A stretch of 34,386 nucleotides of DNA from Vibrio sp. 10N.261.45.E2 (lineage in GTDB: Bacteria; Pseudomonadota; Gammaproteobacteria; Enterobacterales; Vibrionaceae): NCBI RefSeq assembly GCF_002875705.1, contig NZ_MCZZ01000134.1, positions 1-34,386 on the forward strand, given 5' to 3'. The stretch's first letter is position 1. Each line of letters starts with the position of its first letter. The notes under the pieces were generated by a model. That model was given only the letters and a program-made list of their open reading frames with translations, was not told the origin of the DNA and did no database searches. Of this stretch, positions 1 through 9,070 are shown piece by piece. The position numbers and the translations under genes were made by a program.

Positions 1-97
1 TGTGATCAAGAGACAGCCTCTCGAGGCGCCTTTTGCTGTTATTCGCTAACTGTCATTTGCTCAATCTTATTGGAAAGTAAGCGAGTAACAAGATTGA
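1..97. other. Non-coding edge downstream of purD
   Basis: Short sequence at the window edge downstream of purD. It holds a GCCTC-TC-GAGGC inverted repeat near 17-28 and a CAATCTT/AAGATTG pair (64-70 and 91-97). Neither is followed by a convincing T-run on either strand, so I do not call a terminator. No open frame of note is visible. Confidence 0.4.
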
Positions 98-1387
98 TTA
101 CTGCTCTTGCTCGCGCGCAATCGCACGGTAACCAATGTCATTGCGGTGGAACATGCCATTCCAGCTAACTTGCTTCGTCAACGCGTAAGCGCGCTCTTGA
201 GCTTCAGAAACCGTATTACCCAGTGCCGTTGCACAAAGTACACGACCACCGTTCGTCACTACATCGCCAGCTTCGTTATTTGTCGTACCTGCGTGGAAAA
301 CCTTTTGGCCTTCAACTTCGCTTGTTGGTAGTGAAATAACGTCACCTTTTGCGTAGTCAGCAGGGTAACCGCCAGCCGCAAGAACAACACCGATAGAAGC
401 GCGTGGATCCCACTTTGATTCTGCTTCGTCTAGTTTCTCGTCGATAGCCATTAAGCAAAGCTCAACAAGGTCTGACTCCATACGCATCATGATAGGTTGC
501 GTTTCTGGATCGCCGAAGCGGCAGTTGTATTCGATAACCTTAGGTGTGCCGTCAGCATCGATCATTAGACCAGCGTATAGGAAACCAGTGTAAGGTGCGC
601 CTTCTGCGTCCATACCACGTACCGTTGGGTAGATAACTTCCTCAAGGATACGGTTGTGGATTTCAGGAGTCACTACTGGAGCTGGAGAGTAAGCACCCAT
701 GCCGCCTGTATTAGGGCCAGTGTCTTTGTCGCCAACACGTTTGTGGTCTTGGCTGGTGGCCATAGGAAGCACGCTAGAACCATCAACCATTACGATGAAG
801 CTTGCTTCTTCGCCTTCTAGGAACTCTTCGATAACCACGCGACTGCCCGCTTCGCCAAATGCGTTGCCCGCTAGCATATCTTTGATTGCGTCTTCAGCTT
901 CTTCAAGTGTCATCGCAACGATAACGCCTTTACCAGCCGCAAGACCATCAGCTTTTACTACGATTGGAGCGCCTTGCTCACGTACGTAAGCGATAGCTGG
1001 TTCAATCTCAGTGAAGTTTGCGTAAGAACCCGTTGGGATGTCGTGACGAGCTAGGAAGTCTTTAGTGAAAGCTTTCGAGCCTTCAAGCTGTGCTGCCGCT
1101 TGAGTTGGACCAAAAATTGGTAGGCCCACTTCGCGGAATGCGTCAACCACACCAATAACAAGCGGTGCTTCAGGGCCAACGATGGTCAGTTCGATTTTTT
1201 TCTCTTGAGCAAACGCGACTAAACCAGCGATATCTTCAACGCCGATGTTTACGTTCTCAAGTTTCGGCTCAAGTGCAGTACCTGCGTTACCTGGAGCGAT
1301 GAATACTGTTTCAACGTTTGGGTTTTGTGCTGCTTTCCAACCCAAAGCATGTTCTCTACCGCCAGCGCCGATGATTAAAACTCGCAT
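98..1387 (-). CDS. purD: Phosphoribosylamine--glycine ligase (GAR synthetase)
   Basis: Cytoplasmic ATP-grasp ligase that joins phosphoribosylamine and glycine to give GAR, step two of de novo purine synthesis. Its 429 residues match the usual bacterial length. The N-terminal domain opens with MRVLIIGAGGREHALGWK. The ATP-grasp body has an AAGKGVIVAM nucleotide loop near residue 150, GGMGAYSPAP in the middle, and the metal-binding EYNCRFGDPETQ near residue 290. The ATG is preceded by AAGGATTTTAC, a good ribosome binding site. It is the second gene after purH, separated by 87 nt that contain two inverted repeats. This is the same purH-purD order as in enterobacteria, so purine-repressor control from upstream of purH is likely. 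Identification is secure. Confidence 0.97.
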   Translation of the reverse strand: MRVLIIGAGGREHALGWKAAQNPNVETVFIAPGNAGTALEPKLENVNIGVEDIAGLVAFAQEKKIELTIVGPEAPLVIGVVDAFREVGLPIFGPTQAAAQLEGSKAFTKDFLARHDIPTGSYANFTEIEPAIAYVREQGAPIVVKADGLAAGKGVIVAMTLEEAEDAIKDMLAGNAFGEAGSRVVIEEFLEGEEASFIVMVDGSSVLPMATSQDHKRVGDKDTGPNTGGMGAYSPAPVVTPEIHNRILEEVIYPTVRGMDAEGAPYTGFLYAGLMIDADGTPKVIEYNCRFGDPETQPIMMRMESDLVELCLMAIDEKLDEAESKWDPRASIGVVLAAGGYPADYAKGDVISLPTSEVEGQKVFHAGTTNNEAGDVVTNGGRVLCATALGNTVSEAQERAYALTKQVSWNGMFHRNDIGYRAIAREQEQ

Positions 1388-1413
1388 TGTAAAATCCTTA
1401 ACTTAAATTGCTT

Positions 1414-1439
1414 AAGCCTCGATAAACAGTTCGAGGCTT
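1414..1439 (-). other. Intercistronic hairpin between purH and purD
   Basis: Perfect 9-bp inverted repeat AAGCCTCGA / TCGAGGCTT with an 8-nt loop in the purH-purD gap. On the transcribed (minus) strand the hairpin is followed by AAGCAATTTAAG, not a U-run, so it is not a classical terminator. A role in mRNA processing, stability or partial attenuation is inference. Confidence 0.5.
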
Positions 1440-1445
1440 TGAATT

Positions 1446-1464
1446 GTTTCTAGGACCTAGAAAC
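1446..1464. repeat. 19-bp odd-centre palindrome in the purH-purD gap
   Basis: GTTTCTAGG-A-CCTAGAAAC is a perfect palindrome apart from its single central base. It lies just after the purH stop codon in the transcribed direction. A one-base loop cannot fold tightly, so a protein-binding site or the tip of a larger structure is more likely. Function unknown. Confidence 0.45.
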
Positions 1465-1474
1465 CAAGTGACTT

Positions 1475-3067
1475 TTAATGATTAAAGTGACGCATGCCCG
1501 TAAAGATCATCGCCATGCCGTGCTCGTCTGCTGCAGCGATAACTTCGTCATCACGCATAGAGCCGCCCGGTTGGATAACACACTTGATGCCCGCTTCTGC
1601 AGCCGCGTCGATACCGTCACGGAATGGGAAGAATGCATCTGATGCCATCACACAACCTTCAACTTGTAGACCTTCGTCTGCAGCTTTGATGCCTGCGATT
1701 TTCGCAGAGTAAACGCGGCTCATTTGGCCTGCGCCCACACCGATAGTCATGTCACCTTTCGAGTAAACGATCGCGTTAGATTTCACGTACTTCGCTACTT
1801 TCCAGCAGAATAGGGCATCTTTTAGCTCTTCAGCGGTTGGTTGACGCTTAGAAACTACTTTAAGGTCATCTTCAGACACCATGCCTTGGTCGCGGTCTTG
1901 AACTAGCAAGCCGCCGTTAACGCGTTTTACGTCAAAGCCAGTTGTCTTAGTTGTCCACTCGCCACACTCAAGCAGGCGAAGGTTTTTCTTAGCCGCTACG
2001 ATTTCTACTGCTTCAGCAGAAACTGATGGTGCAATGATAACTTCAACGAATTGACGCTCAGTGATAGCCGTTGCAGTCGCAGCGTCTAGCTCACGGTTGA
2101 AAGCAATGATGCCGCCAAATGCAGACGTTGGGTCGGTTTTGAATGCACGGTCGTAAGCTTCAAGGATGTCTTCACCTAGTGCTACACCACATGGGTTAGC
2201 GTGCTTAACGATCACACATGCAGGTTGGTCGAACTCTTTCACACACTCAAGTGCTGCGTCAGTGTCAGCGATGTTGTTGTAAGAAAGGGCTTTACCTTGA
2301 ATTTGGCGAGCAGTAGACACTGACGCTTCTTCTGGGTTAGCTTCAACGTAGAATGCCGCAGCTTGGTGGCTGTTCTCACCGTAGCGCATGTCTTGCTTTT
2401 TCTCGAACTGTTGGTTGAACGTGCGAGGGAATTTAGACTCTTCATCACCTTCTTTGTTCTCACCGTAAGATGGAACCATAGTGCCGAAGTAGTTAGCGAT
2501 CATGCCGTCGTAAGAAGCGGTGTGCTCGAATGCCGCGATAGCTAGGTCGAAGCGAGTCTCTAGCGTTAGAGATTTCTCGTTCGCGTCCATTTCAGCCACA
2601 ACGCGCTCGTAGTCGTGTGCGTTAACAACGATAGTGACGTCTTTGTGGTTTTTCGCTGCAGAGCGAACCATTGTTGGGCCACCGATGTCGATGTTCTCAA
2701 CAGCGTCAGCAAGGGTACAACCTTCTTTAGCAACGGTTTCTGCGAATGGGTATAGGTTTACAACAACCATATCGATAGGGTTGATACCGTGAGTTTCCAT
2801 CACGTCATCATCTTGACCACGACGGCCTAGAACACCACCATGAACTTTTGGGTGCAGAGTCTTAACACGGCCATCCATCATTTCTGGGAAACCAGTGTAG
2901 TCAGATACTTCTGTAACAGAGATGCCTTTTTCAGCAAGCAGGCGAGCAGTGCCACCGGTAGATAGGATATCTACACCACGGTTAGCAAGAGCTTGTGCAA
3001 ATTCAACGATACCAGTTTTGTCTGATACGCTGATTAGAGCGCGGCGAATTGGACGAGCGTTATTCAT
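1475..3067 (-). CDS. purH: Bifunctional AICAR transformylase / IMP cyclohydrolase
   Basis: Carries out the last two steps of IMP synthesis: formylation of AICAR with 10-formyl-THF, then ring closure. At 530 residues it is the normal length. The N-terminal cyclohydrolase domain (about 1-200, MGS-like fold) begins with the family's [12 protein letters not shown] and has HGGVLGRR near residue 77. The C-terminal transformylase domain carries the [10 protein letters not shown] motif near residue 290 and ends in the family-typical [13 protein letters not shown]. The start codon follows an AGGAAGATGGAAG purine stretch. It is first in the purHD operon and divergent from zntR, with a PurR-like box in the shared spacer. 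Confidence 0.97.
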   Translation of the reverse strand: MNNARPIRRALISVSDKTGIVEFAQALANRGVDILSTGGTARLLAEKGISVTEVSDYTGFPEMMDGRVKTLHPKVHGGVLGRRGQDDDVMETHGINPIDMVVVNLYPFAETVAKEGCTLADAVENIDIGGPTMVRSAAKNHKDVTIVVNAHDYERVVAEMDANEKSLTLETRFDLAIAAFEHTASYDGMIANYFGTMVPSYGENKEGDEESKFPRTFNQQFEKKQDMRYGENSHQAAAFYVEANPEEASVSTARQIQGKALSYNNIADTDAALECVKEFDQPACVIVKHANPCGVALGEDILEAYDRAFKTDPTSAFGGIIAFNRELDAATATAITERQFVEVIIAPSVSAEAVEIVAAKKNLRLLECGEWTTKTTGFDVKRVNGGLLVQDRDQGMVSEDDLKVVSKRQPTAEELKDALFCWKVAKYVKSNAIVYSKGDMTIGVGAGQMSRVYSAKIAGIKAADEGLQVEGCVMASDAFFPFRDGIDAAAEAGIKCVIQPGGSMRDDEVIAAADEHGMAMIFTGMRHFNH

Positions 3068-3392
3068 GCTTCCATCTTCCTCAAATTCATGGGGTTAAAA
3101 TAAAGATATTTGCCAAAAAAGAACTTGTTTCTATCTTCTTAGCGTGGATTATCTTAGATACCAGTAAGAGATAAAATATTGGCCAGTTTTGGTAAAGACC
3201 TTTTGGGTTAGTCCTATGATTAAGCTATAAGATAACCAACTCCAAATTTGATGGCGCAGATTCTAACTAATTTATTACAAAAAAGCTCGCGCAATCGTTT
3301 GGCATCTCAAAATTAATTATGAAAAGTGCCATTTCAGCCTGAAAAGTAACGATAAGGTTAATTGTGGAATGGGCGAAACAGTAGGAAAAAAC
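3068..3392. promoter_or_regulatory. purH-zntR divergent spacer with a PurR-like box (3289-3304)
   Basis: This 325-bp AT-rich spacer holds the promoters for purH (minus) and zntR (plus). At 3289-3304, GCGCAATCGTTTGGCA keeps the CGCAANCGTTTG core of the gammaproteobacterial PurR operator (ACGCAAACGTTTGCGT). It sits about 220 bp upstream of purH, implying a long purH leader. I could not pick a confident -35/-10 pair for either gene. No ZntR-type spaced promoter (19-20 bp spacer with a dyad) stands out. Confidence 0.5.
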
Positions 3393-3833
3393 ATGTTCCA
3401 GATCGGTGAATTAGCGAAACGATGCGGTGTGACAGCCGATACCTTGCGATTTTATGAGAAGAATAACCTGATCGCACCAGCCAGTCGCAGTGAGTCGGGG
3501 TATCGCCTATATGATGAAAATAACCAGAAACAGGTGACGTTTATTCTCAAATCTAAAGCCTTGGGGCTGAGTTTGGACGAGATTAAAGAATTACTTGAGA
3601 TTCGCCTCGAGGCCACACAGCACAGTTGTGCCGAAGTGAAGTCGATTACCTCAGCAAAATTAGAGATGATTGATGAGAAGATTACCGAGTTAACCAAGAT
3701 TCGCACTGCACTTAAAAAGATAAATGATGCGTGTTGTGGTCATGTAGATGACGATGCAAGCCATTGTTCGATTCTGGCAGCCTTGGATTCCGCAAACATC
3801 GACAAAGGGCGTTGTTGTCGCACAGGAGAGTAA
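3393..3833 (+). CDS. zntR: MerR-family zinc-responsive activator ZntR
   Basis: Dimeric metal-sensing activator that in enterobacteria turns on the zinc exporter zntA by DNA distortion. The N-terminal winged helix-turn-helix reads MFQIGELAKRCGVTADTLRF and continues to GYRLYDE. A long dimerisation helix follows. The C-terminal metal loop has the ZntR pattern of a distal Cys (HSCAEV), then DACCGHV and SHCSIL, supplying CC, His and Cys ligands. I chose the ATG at 3393 because the protein then begins like E. coli ZntR and has AGGAAAAAAC before it. An in-frame ATG at 3369 would add eight residues. No zinc exporter is in the window, so its target must lie elsewhere. The tail ends in an extra RCCRTGE, possibly a further metal site. 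Confidence 0.88.
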   Translation: MFQIGELAKRCGVTADTLRFYEKNNLIAPASRSESGYRLYDENNQKQVTFILKSKALGLSLDEIKELLEIRLEATQHSCAEVKSITSAKLEMIDEKITELTKIRTALKKINDACCGHVDDDASHCSILAALDSANIDKGRCCRTGE

Positions 3834-3861
3834 TTAGCTGCCTATCACTGATCGACAAGCC

Positions 3862-3896
3862 AAAAAAAAGCCAAATTCAAAAATGAGCTTGGCTTT
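3862..3896 (-). terminator. Rho-independent terminator of dusB-fis
   Basis: On the minus strand, AAAGCCAA pairs with TTGGCTTT (outer stem), and the T-tract overlapping and following the 3' arm totals eight T residues. It lies 27 nt past the fis stop codon. On the plus strand the T-run is only three bases, so it would serve zntR poorly. Confidence 0.75.
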
Positions 3897-3922
3897 CAAT
3901 TCAGTAAATTACGAAAGAACGA

Positions 3923-4219
3923 TTAGTTCATGCCGTATTTTTTAAGTTTCTTGCGAAGAGTACCGCGGTTAATACCCATCATGGTTGCTGCGCGAGTTTG
4001 GTTACCGCGAGTGTACTGCATGATAGTGTCTAGTAGTGGCTGTTCAACTTCAGCTAATACTAATTCGTATAACTCGCTGACTTCTTGACCGTTTAATTGA
4101 GCAAGGTAATTTTTCAATGATGCTTTAACTGAGTCACGTAGTGGCTTCTGCGTGATTTGGTCTTGTGATGTAACTGTAGTTACTGTCAATGCTTCTGAAG
4201 TCAGATTTTGTTCGAACAT
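3923..4219 (-). CDS. fis: Nucleoid-associated factor for inversion stimulation, Fis
   Basis: Small homodimeric DNA-bending protein that shapes the nucleoid and activates rRNA, tRNA and other growth-linked promoters. It has the usual 98 residues. The C-terminal helix-turn-helix, [22 protein letters not shown] (shown here as two adjoining parts: [12 protein letters not shown] and [10 protein letters not shown]), ends with KYGMN as in enterobacterial Fis. The N-terminal part carries the beta-hairpin region that contacts recombinases. It follows dusB after 23 nt, the conserved dusB-fis operon. Expression is probably set by the promoter upstream of dusB. Confidence 0.97.
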   Translation of the reverse strand: MFEQNLTSEALTVTTVTSQDQITQKPLRDSVKASLKNYLAQLNGQEVSELYELVLAEVEQPLLDTIMQYTRGNQTRAATMMGINRGTLRKKLKKYGMN

Positions 4220-4242
4220 ATTCGGTCTAGCTCTTCTCGTAA

Positions 4243-5223
4243 TTATGGTGCAACGTTATCAAAAAAACCTTCTAGCGCTTCAAGCTGCAGATCACCTGCT
4301 TCGAATGCGTTGAAGGTACGGCGAAACTCACTCGCTTGTTCATGTGCTTTTAGATACCAACCCACATGCTTACGAGCGATGCGAGGGCCTAAAAACTCTC
4401 CATAAAATTCATGTAGAGCGTGCACATGACCAAGCATGATGTCTTTCACTTCCGAAATCGGGAGTGGGTCCATCGTGGTGCCGTTTTCCAAATAGTGTTG
4501 GATTTCGTTAAAAATCCAAGGACGCCCTTGGGCAGGTCGACCTATCATTAAAGCATCAGCGCCGGTGTACTCCAGCACAAACTTCGCTTTTTCCGGACTA
4601 TCGATATCACCGTTAGCGATAACCGGAATAGATACTGCTTGTTTCGCTGCTTTAATGTGTTTGTATTCTGCCTCACCTTTGTACATACAAGCGCGTGTTC
4701 TTCCATGGAGGGCAAGAGCTTGTATGCCGCAGTCTTCGGCTATTTTAGCGATTTGGACACAGTTTCTATTGTCTGTATCCCAGCCTGTGCGCGTTTTCAA
4801 CGTTACTGGAACGTCGACAGCATTTACCACGGCTTTCAGAATTTCTTCAATGAGTTCTGGATGCTGCAGTAGGGCTGAGCCCGCAAGCTTCTTATTCACT
4901 TTTTTGGCTGGACACCCCATGTTGATATCGATGATTTGCGCACCGTTATCTACATTAAATTGAGCAGCCTCGGCCATAAGCTGTGGATCTGCACCAGCGA
5001 TTTGTACTGAACGAATGCCCGATTCGCCTTCATGTACCATACGCTGCTGAGACTTTGACGTTTTCCAAACTTTCGGATTGGAGGACATCATTTCACTGAC
5101 TGCCATCCCCGCGCCGTAGCGAAGACACAACTCACGGAATGGTCTATCCGTTACGCCAGCCATAGGAGCGACGATTAGATTGTTCTTAAGTTGATAATTT
5201 CCGATTTTCAAAAATGTCATCAC
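4243..5223 (-). CDS. dusB: tRNA-dihydrouridine synthase B
   Basis: FMN-dependent enzyme that reduces a uridine in the tRNA D-loop to dihydrouridine (U17 in E. coli for DusB). It has 326 residues, the family length. A TIM barrel begins with [18 protein letters not shown], and the catalytic cysteine lies in [14 protein letters not shown] near residue 105. The FMN-phosphate motif [12 protein letters not shown] is near residue 225, followed by the C-terminal helical domain. The start has two consecutive ATGs and a weak ribosome binding site, so the exact first Met is uncertain by one codon. It is first in the operon with fis. Confidence 0.95.
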   Translation of the reverse strand: MMTFLKIGNYQLKNNLIVAPMAGVTDRPFRELCLRYGAGMAVSEMMSSNPKVWKTSKSQQRMVHEGESGIRSVQIAGADPQLMAEAAQFNVDNGAQIIDINMGCPAKKVNKKLAGSALLQHPELIEEILKAVVNAVDVPVTLKTRTGWDTDNRNCVQIAKIAEDCGIQALALHGRTRACMYKGEAEYKHIKAAKQAVSIPVIANGDIDSPEKAKFVLEYTGADALMIGRPAQGRPWIFNEIQHYLENGTTMDPLPISEVKDIMLGHVHALHEFYGEFLGPRIARKHVGWYLKAHEQASEFRRTFNAFEAGDLQLEALEGFFDNVAP

Positions 5224-5239
5224 AGTTCTGTACCAGCAA

Positions 5240-5276
5240 GGGCGCGCATTTTACGCATTTTTTCGCTGCGTGAAAA
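5240..5276 (-). promoter_or_regulatory. Candidate dusB-fis promoter with GC-rich discriminator
   Basis: On the minus strand, a -35-like TTTTCA (5271-5276), a 17-bp spacer and a -10 of TAAAAT (5248-5253) are followed by a GCGCGCCC discriminator. A GC-rich discriminator is the hallmark of promoters inhibited by ppGpp/DksA and is known for the E. coli fis promoter. The elements are seen in the sequence. Stringent control here is inference. Confidence 0.6.
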
Positions 5277-5351
5277 GACTAATATTTGAGCATTTACAAT
5301 TTGTTTTTGTAATTTGTTTAAAATTCAGTCAATTAGCGCCCAGAGTCTTAT

Positions 5352-6239
5352 CTAGCCTTGCTTGCGACCTGAGATTCGACACCATTCTTGTTGTTCAACG
5401 ATCGGATCAATGTGAAGCTCATCACGATAATAAGTCGCAACATCTTCTGCTTGTGTATCTAAAACACCCGACATCGCAAGTACACCATTTGGCTTAACTA
5501 GGCCTTTGATGATGCCAGAAAGGTCGCGTAATGGACCGGCAAGAATGTTGGCAACAACAACGTCTGCTAGCAAACCTTCCGGTTGATCTTGTGGTAAGAA
5601 CACCTCTAGTTGCTCAGCAACGCCATTGCGTTGTGCGTTGTCTTTTGATGCAAGCAGAGCTTGAGGATCAATGTCGATCCCGATAACTTTTGCCGCGCCT
5701 AGTTTGATCGCAGCGATCGCTAGGATGCCTGAGCCACAACCGAAGTCGATCACGGTTTTGCCTGCAAGGTCTAAGCCTTCAAGCCACTCCAGACACAATG
5801 CCGTTGTCGGGTGAGTACCTGTACCAAATGCAAGGCCTGGGTCTAGCATTACGTTTACAGCGTCAGGTTCAGGGATGTCACGCCAGCTAGGGCAGATCCA
5901 TAAACGCTCACCAAACTTCATTGGGTGGAAGTTATCCATCCATTCACGTTCCCAATCCTTGTCTTCAATTTGCTCTACTTTATGAGCAAAGTCTGCAGGG
6001 AACATGTTGCTTGCTTTAATCTGCGCTAGAACGACACCAGTATCAGTCTCAGCGTCGTAAAGCGCGAGAATGTCAGTATCACCCCAAAGGCGAGTTTCAC
6101 CCGGCAGAGGCTCAAATACAGGGGTATCTTGTGCATCCAGGAAAGTTACAGATAGAGCACCAGTCTCTTCCATTAACATGTCGCCGATTTGTTCGGCATT
6201 TTCATTGGTAGCATTAAGCTTGATTTGAATCCAAGGCAT
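5352..6239 (-). CDS. prmA: Ribosomal protein L11 methyltransferase
   Basis: SAM-dependent enzyme that trimethylates ribosomal protein L11 at several sites. It has 295 residues, as usual. The N-terminal substrate-recognition domain starts [22 protein letters not shown], then a linker, then a Rossmann methyltransferase domain with [20 protein letters not shown] near residue 165 as SAM motif [16 protein letters not shown] and the catalytic-loop NILAGPL are both present. It stands between accC and dusB on the same strand, with its own 110-170 nt gaps. No special regulation is visible. Confidence 0.96.
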   Translation of the reverse strand: MPWIQIKLNATNENAEQIGDMLMEETGALSVTFLDAQDTPVFEPLPGETRLWGDTDILALYDAETDTGVVLAQIKASNMFPADFAHKVEQIEDKDWEREWMDNFHPMKFGERLWICPSWRDIPEPDAVNVMLDPGLAFGTGTHPTTALCLEWLEGLDLAGKTVIDFGCGSGILAIAAIKLGAAKVIGIDIDPQALLASKDNAQRNGVAEQLEVFLPQDQPEGLLADVVVANILAGPLRDLSGIIKGLVKPNGVLAMSGVLDTQAEDVATYYRDELHIDPIVEQQEWCRISGRKQG

Positions 6240-6353
6240 GGCTGCATCTTCTATATGAGAAAAATTGGATGGCGAGTCTAGCAGAAAATATGAGCAAATT
6301 CACCAAAACCCCACGGAATATAATGGGGATTAAAGATTGAGTTTTTCGGTGGC

Positions 6354-6388
6354 TCAAAAACAAAAATGCTCACCGAAGTGAGCATTTT
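6354..6388 (-). terminator. Terminator of the accBC genes with a cUUCGg loop
   Basis: A perfect 11-bp stem (AAAATGCTCAC / GTGAGCATTTT, 6363-6388) is closed on the transcribed strand by a C(UUCG)G tetraloop, an exceptionally stable RNA loop. TTTTTGTTTTTG follows. It lies about 20 nt after the accC stop codon. Confidence 0.85.
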
Positions 6389-6409
6389 GACTGTTCTTAA
6401 TCGAACCGA

Positions 6410-7753
6410 TTATGACAAACCAAGTTTCTTCTCAAGGTAGTGGATGTTTGCGCCACCGTGTTGGAAGTTTTCGTCGTTCATAATAGACAGTTGAAGCTCA
6501 GTATTAACGTTAATACCTTCAACAATCATTTCACCCAATGCGTTCTTCATACGAGCGATAGCAACATCACGGTTCTCACCGTAAGTGATCAGCTTACCAA
6601 TCATTGAATCGTAGTGTGGTGGCACTGTGTAACCAGTGTAGATGTGAGATTCCCAACGTACGCCCATGCCGCCTGGTGCGTGGAAACGTTCAATCTTACC
6701 TGGAGAAGGTAGGAAACGAACTGGATCTTCAGCATTGATACGACATTCGATTGAGTGGCCGCGAAGCTTAATGTCATCCTGAGTGAATGATAGAGGCTGA
6801 CCAGCTGCAATACGTAGCTGTTCTTTCACTAGGTCGATACCCGTTACCATTTCAGTAATCGTGTGTTCAACCTGGATACGAGTGTTCATTTCGATGAAGT
6901 AGAACTCACCGTTCTCGTATAGGAATTCAAATGTACCTGCACCGCGGTAACCGATCTCAATACATGCACGAGTACAGCGTTCGCCGATGTACTTACGCAT
7001 CTCTTCAGTGATACCTGGAGCTGGCGCTTCTTCCACAACTTTCTGGTGACGACGCTGCATTGAACAGTCACGCTCACCTAGGTGGATAGCATTGCCTTGG
7101 CCATCTGCAAGCACTTGTACTTCAATGTGACGTGGGTTTTCTAGGAATTTCTCCATGTAAACCATGTCGTTGTTGAAACATGCTTTTGCTTCAGCACGAG
7201 TCATCGCGATAGCTTCTGTTAGTTCTGCTTCAGAACGAACAACACGCATACCACGACCGCCGCCGCCGCCAGATGCCTTGATGATTACTGGGAAGCCAAT
7301 GCGCTTAGCGTGCGCTTTGTTTTTCGCGTCGTCGTCATCAAGAGGACCGTCAGAACCTGGTACACACGGTACGCCAGCTTTCTTCATTGACGTGATAGCT
7401 GACACTTTGTCACCCATCATGCGAATGGTTTCAGCTTTAGGGCCAACGAAGATAAAACCACTGCGCTCTACCTGTTCTGCAAAGTCTGCATTTTCAGATA
7501 GGAAGCCGTAGCCTGGGTGAACCGCTACTGCGCCTGTCACTTCAGCAGCGCTGATGATACGAGGGATGTTCAGGTAGCTATCGATACCACGAGCTGGACC
7601 GATACAAATGGTTTCGTCTGCAAGCAGTACGTGCTTAAGATCACGGTCAGCAGTTGAGTGAACCGCTACCGTTTTAATGCCAAGCTCTTTACATGCACGC
7701 AGAATACGTAGTGCAATCTCACCACGGTTCGCGATTACTAATTTATCTAACAT
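6410..7753 (-). CDS. accC: Acetyl-CoA carboxylase, biotin carboxylase subunit
   Basis: ATP-grasp enzyme that carboxylates the biotin on AccB, the first half-reaction of malonyl-CoA formation. It has 447 residues, the normal length. [17 protein letters not shown] opens the N-domain. The glycine-rich ATP loop [11 protein letters not shown] lies near residue 160, and the catalytic/metal region [15 protein letters not shown] near residue 285. The C-terminal domain is complete. It lies 15 nt downstream of accB, the conserved accB-accC order, and is followed by a strong terminator. Confidence 0.98.
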   Translation of the reverse strand: MLDKLVIANRGEIALRILRACKELGIKTVAVHSTADRDLKHVLLADETICIGPARGIDSYLNIPRIISAAEVTGAVAVHPGYGFLSENADFAEQVERSGFIFVGPKAETIRMMGDKVSAITSMKKAGVPCVPGSDGPLDDDDAKNKAHAKRIGFPVIIKASGGGGGRGMRVVRSEAELTEAIAMTRAEAKACFNNDMVYMEKFLENPRHIEVQVLADGQGNAIHLGERDCSMQRRHQKVVEEAPAPGITEEMRKYIGERCTRACIEIGYRGAGTFEFLYENGEFYFIEMNTRIQVEHTITEMVTGIDLVKEQLRIAAGQPLSFTQDDIKLRGHSIECRINAEDPVRFLPSPGKIERFHAPGGMGVRWESHIYTGYTVPPHYDSMIGKLITYGENRDVAIARMKNALGEMIVEGINVNTELQLSIMNDENFQHGGANIHYLEKKLGLS

Positions 7754-7768
7754 AATGAGTGCTCTCTA

Positions 7769-8224
7769 TTATTCGATAATTACTAGAGCTTGGTCGAATT
7801 CTACTGGTTGACCGTCTTCAACTAGGATAGCTGTTACAACACCAGATTTGTCAGCTTCGATTTGGTTCATCATTTTCATTGCTTCAACGATACATAGAGT
7901 TTCGCCAGCAGTTACAGATTGACCAACTTTAACGAATGGTTTTGCATCTGGGCTTGGAGCACCGTAGAAAGTACCAACCATTGGAGAAAGAACTTGGTGA
8001 CCAGCTGGAGCTGCAGGAGCCGCTGCTTCTGCTGCTACAGGTGCCGCCGCAGGAGCTGCCGCCGCTGCTACAGGAGCTGGAGCTGCTGCATATTGAACAG
8101 GTGCTACAGGTGCAGTGCTGTTACGACTGATTCGTACTGACTCTTCACCTTCAGAGATCTCTAGCTCAGAAATACCAGACTCTTCAACCAATTCGATTAG
8201 CTTTTTGATTTTGCGAATATCCAT
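7769..8224 (-). CDS. accB: Biotin carboxyl carrier protein of acetyl-CoA carboxylase
   Basis: Carries biotin between the carboxylase (AccC) and the AccAD transferase. In its 151 residues, the N-terminal region [18 protein letters not shown] is followed by a flexible Ala/Pro-rich linker (about 37-76). The C-terminal biotinyl domain has the EAMKMMN motif, with the biotinylated lysine at K117. The linker's GC-rich triplet repeats create long open frames on the opposite strand, which are not genes. It is translated just before accC. Confidence 0.98.
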   Translation of the reverse strand: MDIRKIKKLIELVEESGISELEISEGEESVRISRNSTAPVAPVQYAAAPAPVAAAAAPAAAPVAAEAAAPAAPAGHQVLSPMVGTFYGAPSPDAKPFVKVGQSVTAGETLCIVEAMKMMNQIEADKSGVVTAILVEDGQPVEFDQALVIIE

Positions 8225-8298
8225 TGTTTCTTTCTCTTTATCTGTTAATTGAACTTACTCTTTGACTGAGTAGGTTAGTAATAGTTCGTTGTTTATGT

Positions 8299-8748
8299 TT
8301 ACTTTGAGTTGAGCTTGCTGAGCGCAGCGGTCAAAGCAAATTGATAACCTTGGGCACCTAAGCCACAAATCACACCTTCTGCTTTATCAGATAGGTAAGA
8401 GTGGTGGCGGAATGGTTCACGCGCGTGAACATTCGATAGATGAACCTCAATAAATGGGATTGCAACGCCAAGTAGTGCATCACGCAGCGCCACACTGGTA
8501 TGTGTAAAGGCTGCTGGGTTGATAATAATAAAATCAACATTTTGATAAGCACTATGGATCGCTTCAATCAGTTCATACTCGCGATTTGACTGTAAGTGAG
8601 ATAGCTCAACATCGTGTGCTTTCGCTTGCTCGGTCAGTGAGCTAATAATCTGGTCAAGTGTTTGAGAACCGTAGTGTGCAGGCTCTCTAAGGCCTAACAG
8701 GTTAAGGTTTGGGCCATTTAAAACTAGAATGCGAAACTTTGTAGACAT
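8299..8748 (-). CDS. aroQ: Type II 3-dehydroquinate dehydratase
   Basis: Dodecameric enzyme of the shikimate pathway that dehydrates 3-dehydroquinate. It has 149 residues. The family's N-terminal [20 protein letters not shown] places the catalytic Tyr at about residue 26. [18 protein letters not shown] and [20 protein letters not shown] supply the remaining active-site Asn, His and Arg. It is followed 74 nt later by accB and probably shares a transcript with accBC, an arrangement common in gammaproteobacteria. The 74-nt gap has a weak hairpin and may hold a second accB promoter that I cannot define. Confidence 0.97.
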   Translation of the reverse strand: MSTKFRILVLNGPNLNLLGLREPAHYGSQTLDQIISSLTEQAKAHDVELSHLQSNREYELIEAIHSAYQNVDFIIINPAAFTHTSVALRDALLGVAIPFIEVHLSNVHAREPFRHHSYLSDKAEGVICGLGAQGYQFALTAALSKLNSK

Positions 8749-8997
8749 CGTGGGGCTATCTTCCTATATCGTGTTTACGAACGTGAATGTTGCCATTTTA
8801 TTGAAAATTTGCGGTTAATTTCCAGTGAGAAAAACCCAAATTTAAAAATTAGAACCAGATTATAGCTAATTCAGCGCAAATCGCAGCAATTTACTGGTCT
8901 AATCTCCTATTGATACAGCGTGGAATTGTTACCAACTTAACAAAAAAGCGTCATAGCCTTAATTTTGTCGAGGATATTTGAGATCAAGATCAGCCAT
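8749..8997 (-). promoter_or_regulatory. aroQ-accBC upstream region with a perfect -10
   Basis: Of the 322-bp gap between acs and aroQ, the aroQ-proximal part is AT-rich and carries an exact TATAAT on the minus strand (8859-8864) about 110 nt before aroQ. No good -35 at 16-18 bp is visible; TTGCTG is 19 bp away. I see no known operator. The -10 is therefore a candidate only. Confidence 0.4.
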
Positions 8998-9025
8998 AAA
9001 AAAACCGCCACATAGGTGACGGTTT
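8998..9025 (-). terminator. Rho-independent terminator of acs
   Basis: On the minus strand, AAACCGTCAC pairs with GTGGCGGTTT (one G-U pair, 4-nt loop), followed by four more T residues. It begins about 45 nt past the acs stop codon. Confidence 0.85.
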
Positions 9026-9070
9026 AGGTAAGGTCTGTTTTAAACAGTAATTCAGGGTGTAACGGGTTGC

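Noticed and set aside
1..97. GCCTC/GAGGC dyad as a terminator for purD
   Set aside because: Loop of two bases or stem of four, and no U-run on the minus strand.
7919..8140. Open frames opposite accB rich in Arg, Cys and Ser or in Leu and Gln
   Set aside because: They mirror the GC-rich Ala/Pro linker repeats of accB and have no ribosome site or family pattern.
8225..8298. AACTTACTC/GAGTAGGTT hairpin between aroQ and accB as a terminator
   Set aside because: Pairing is best on the untranscribed strand and no T-run follows.
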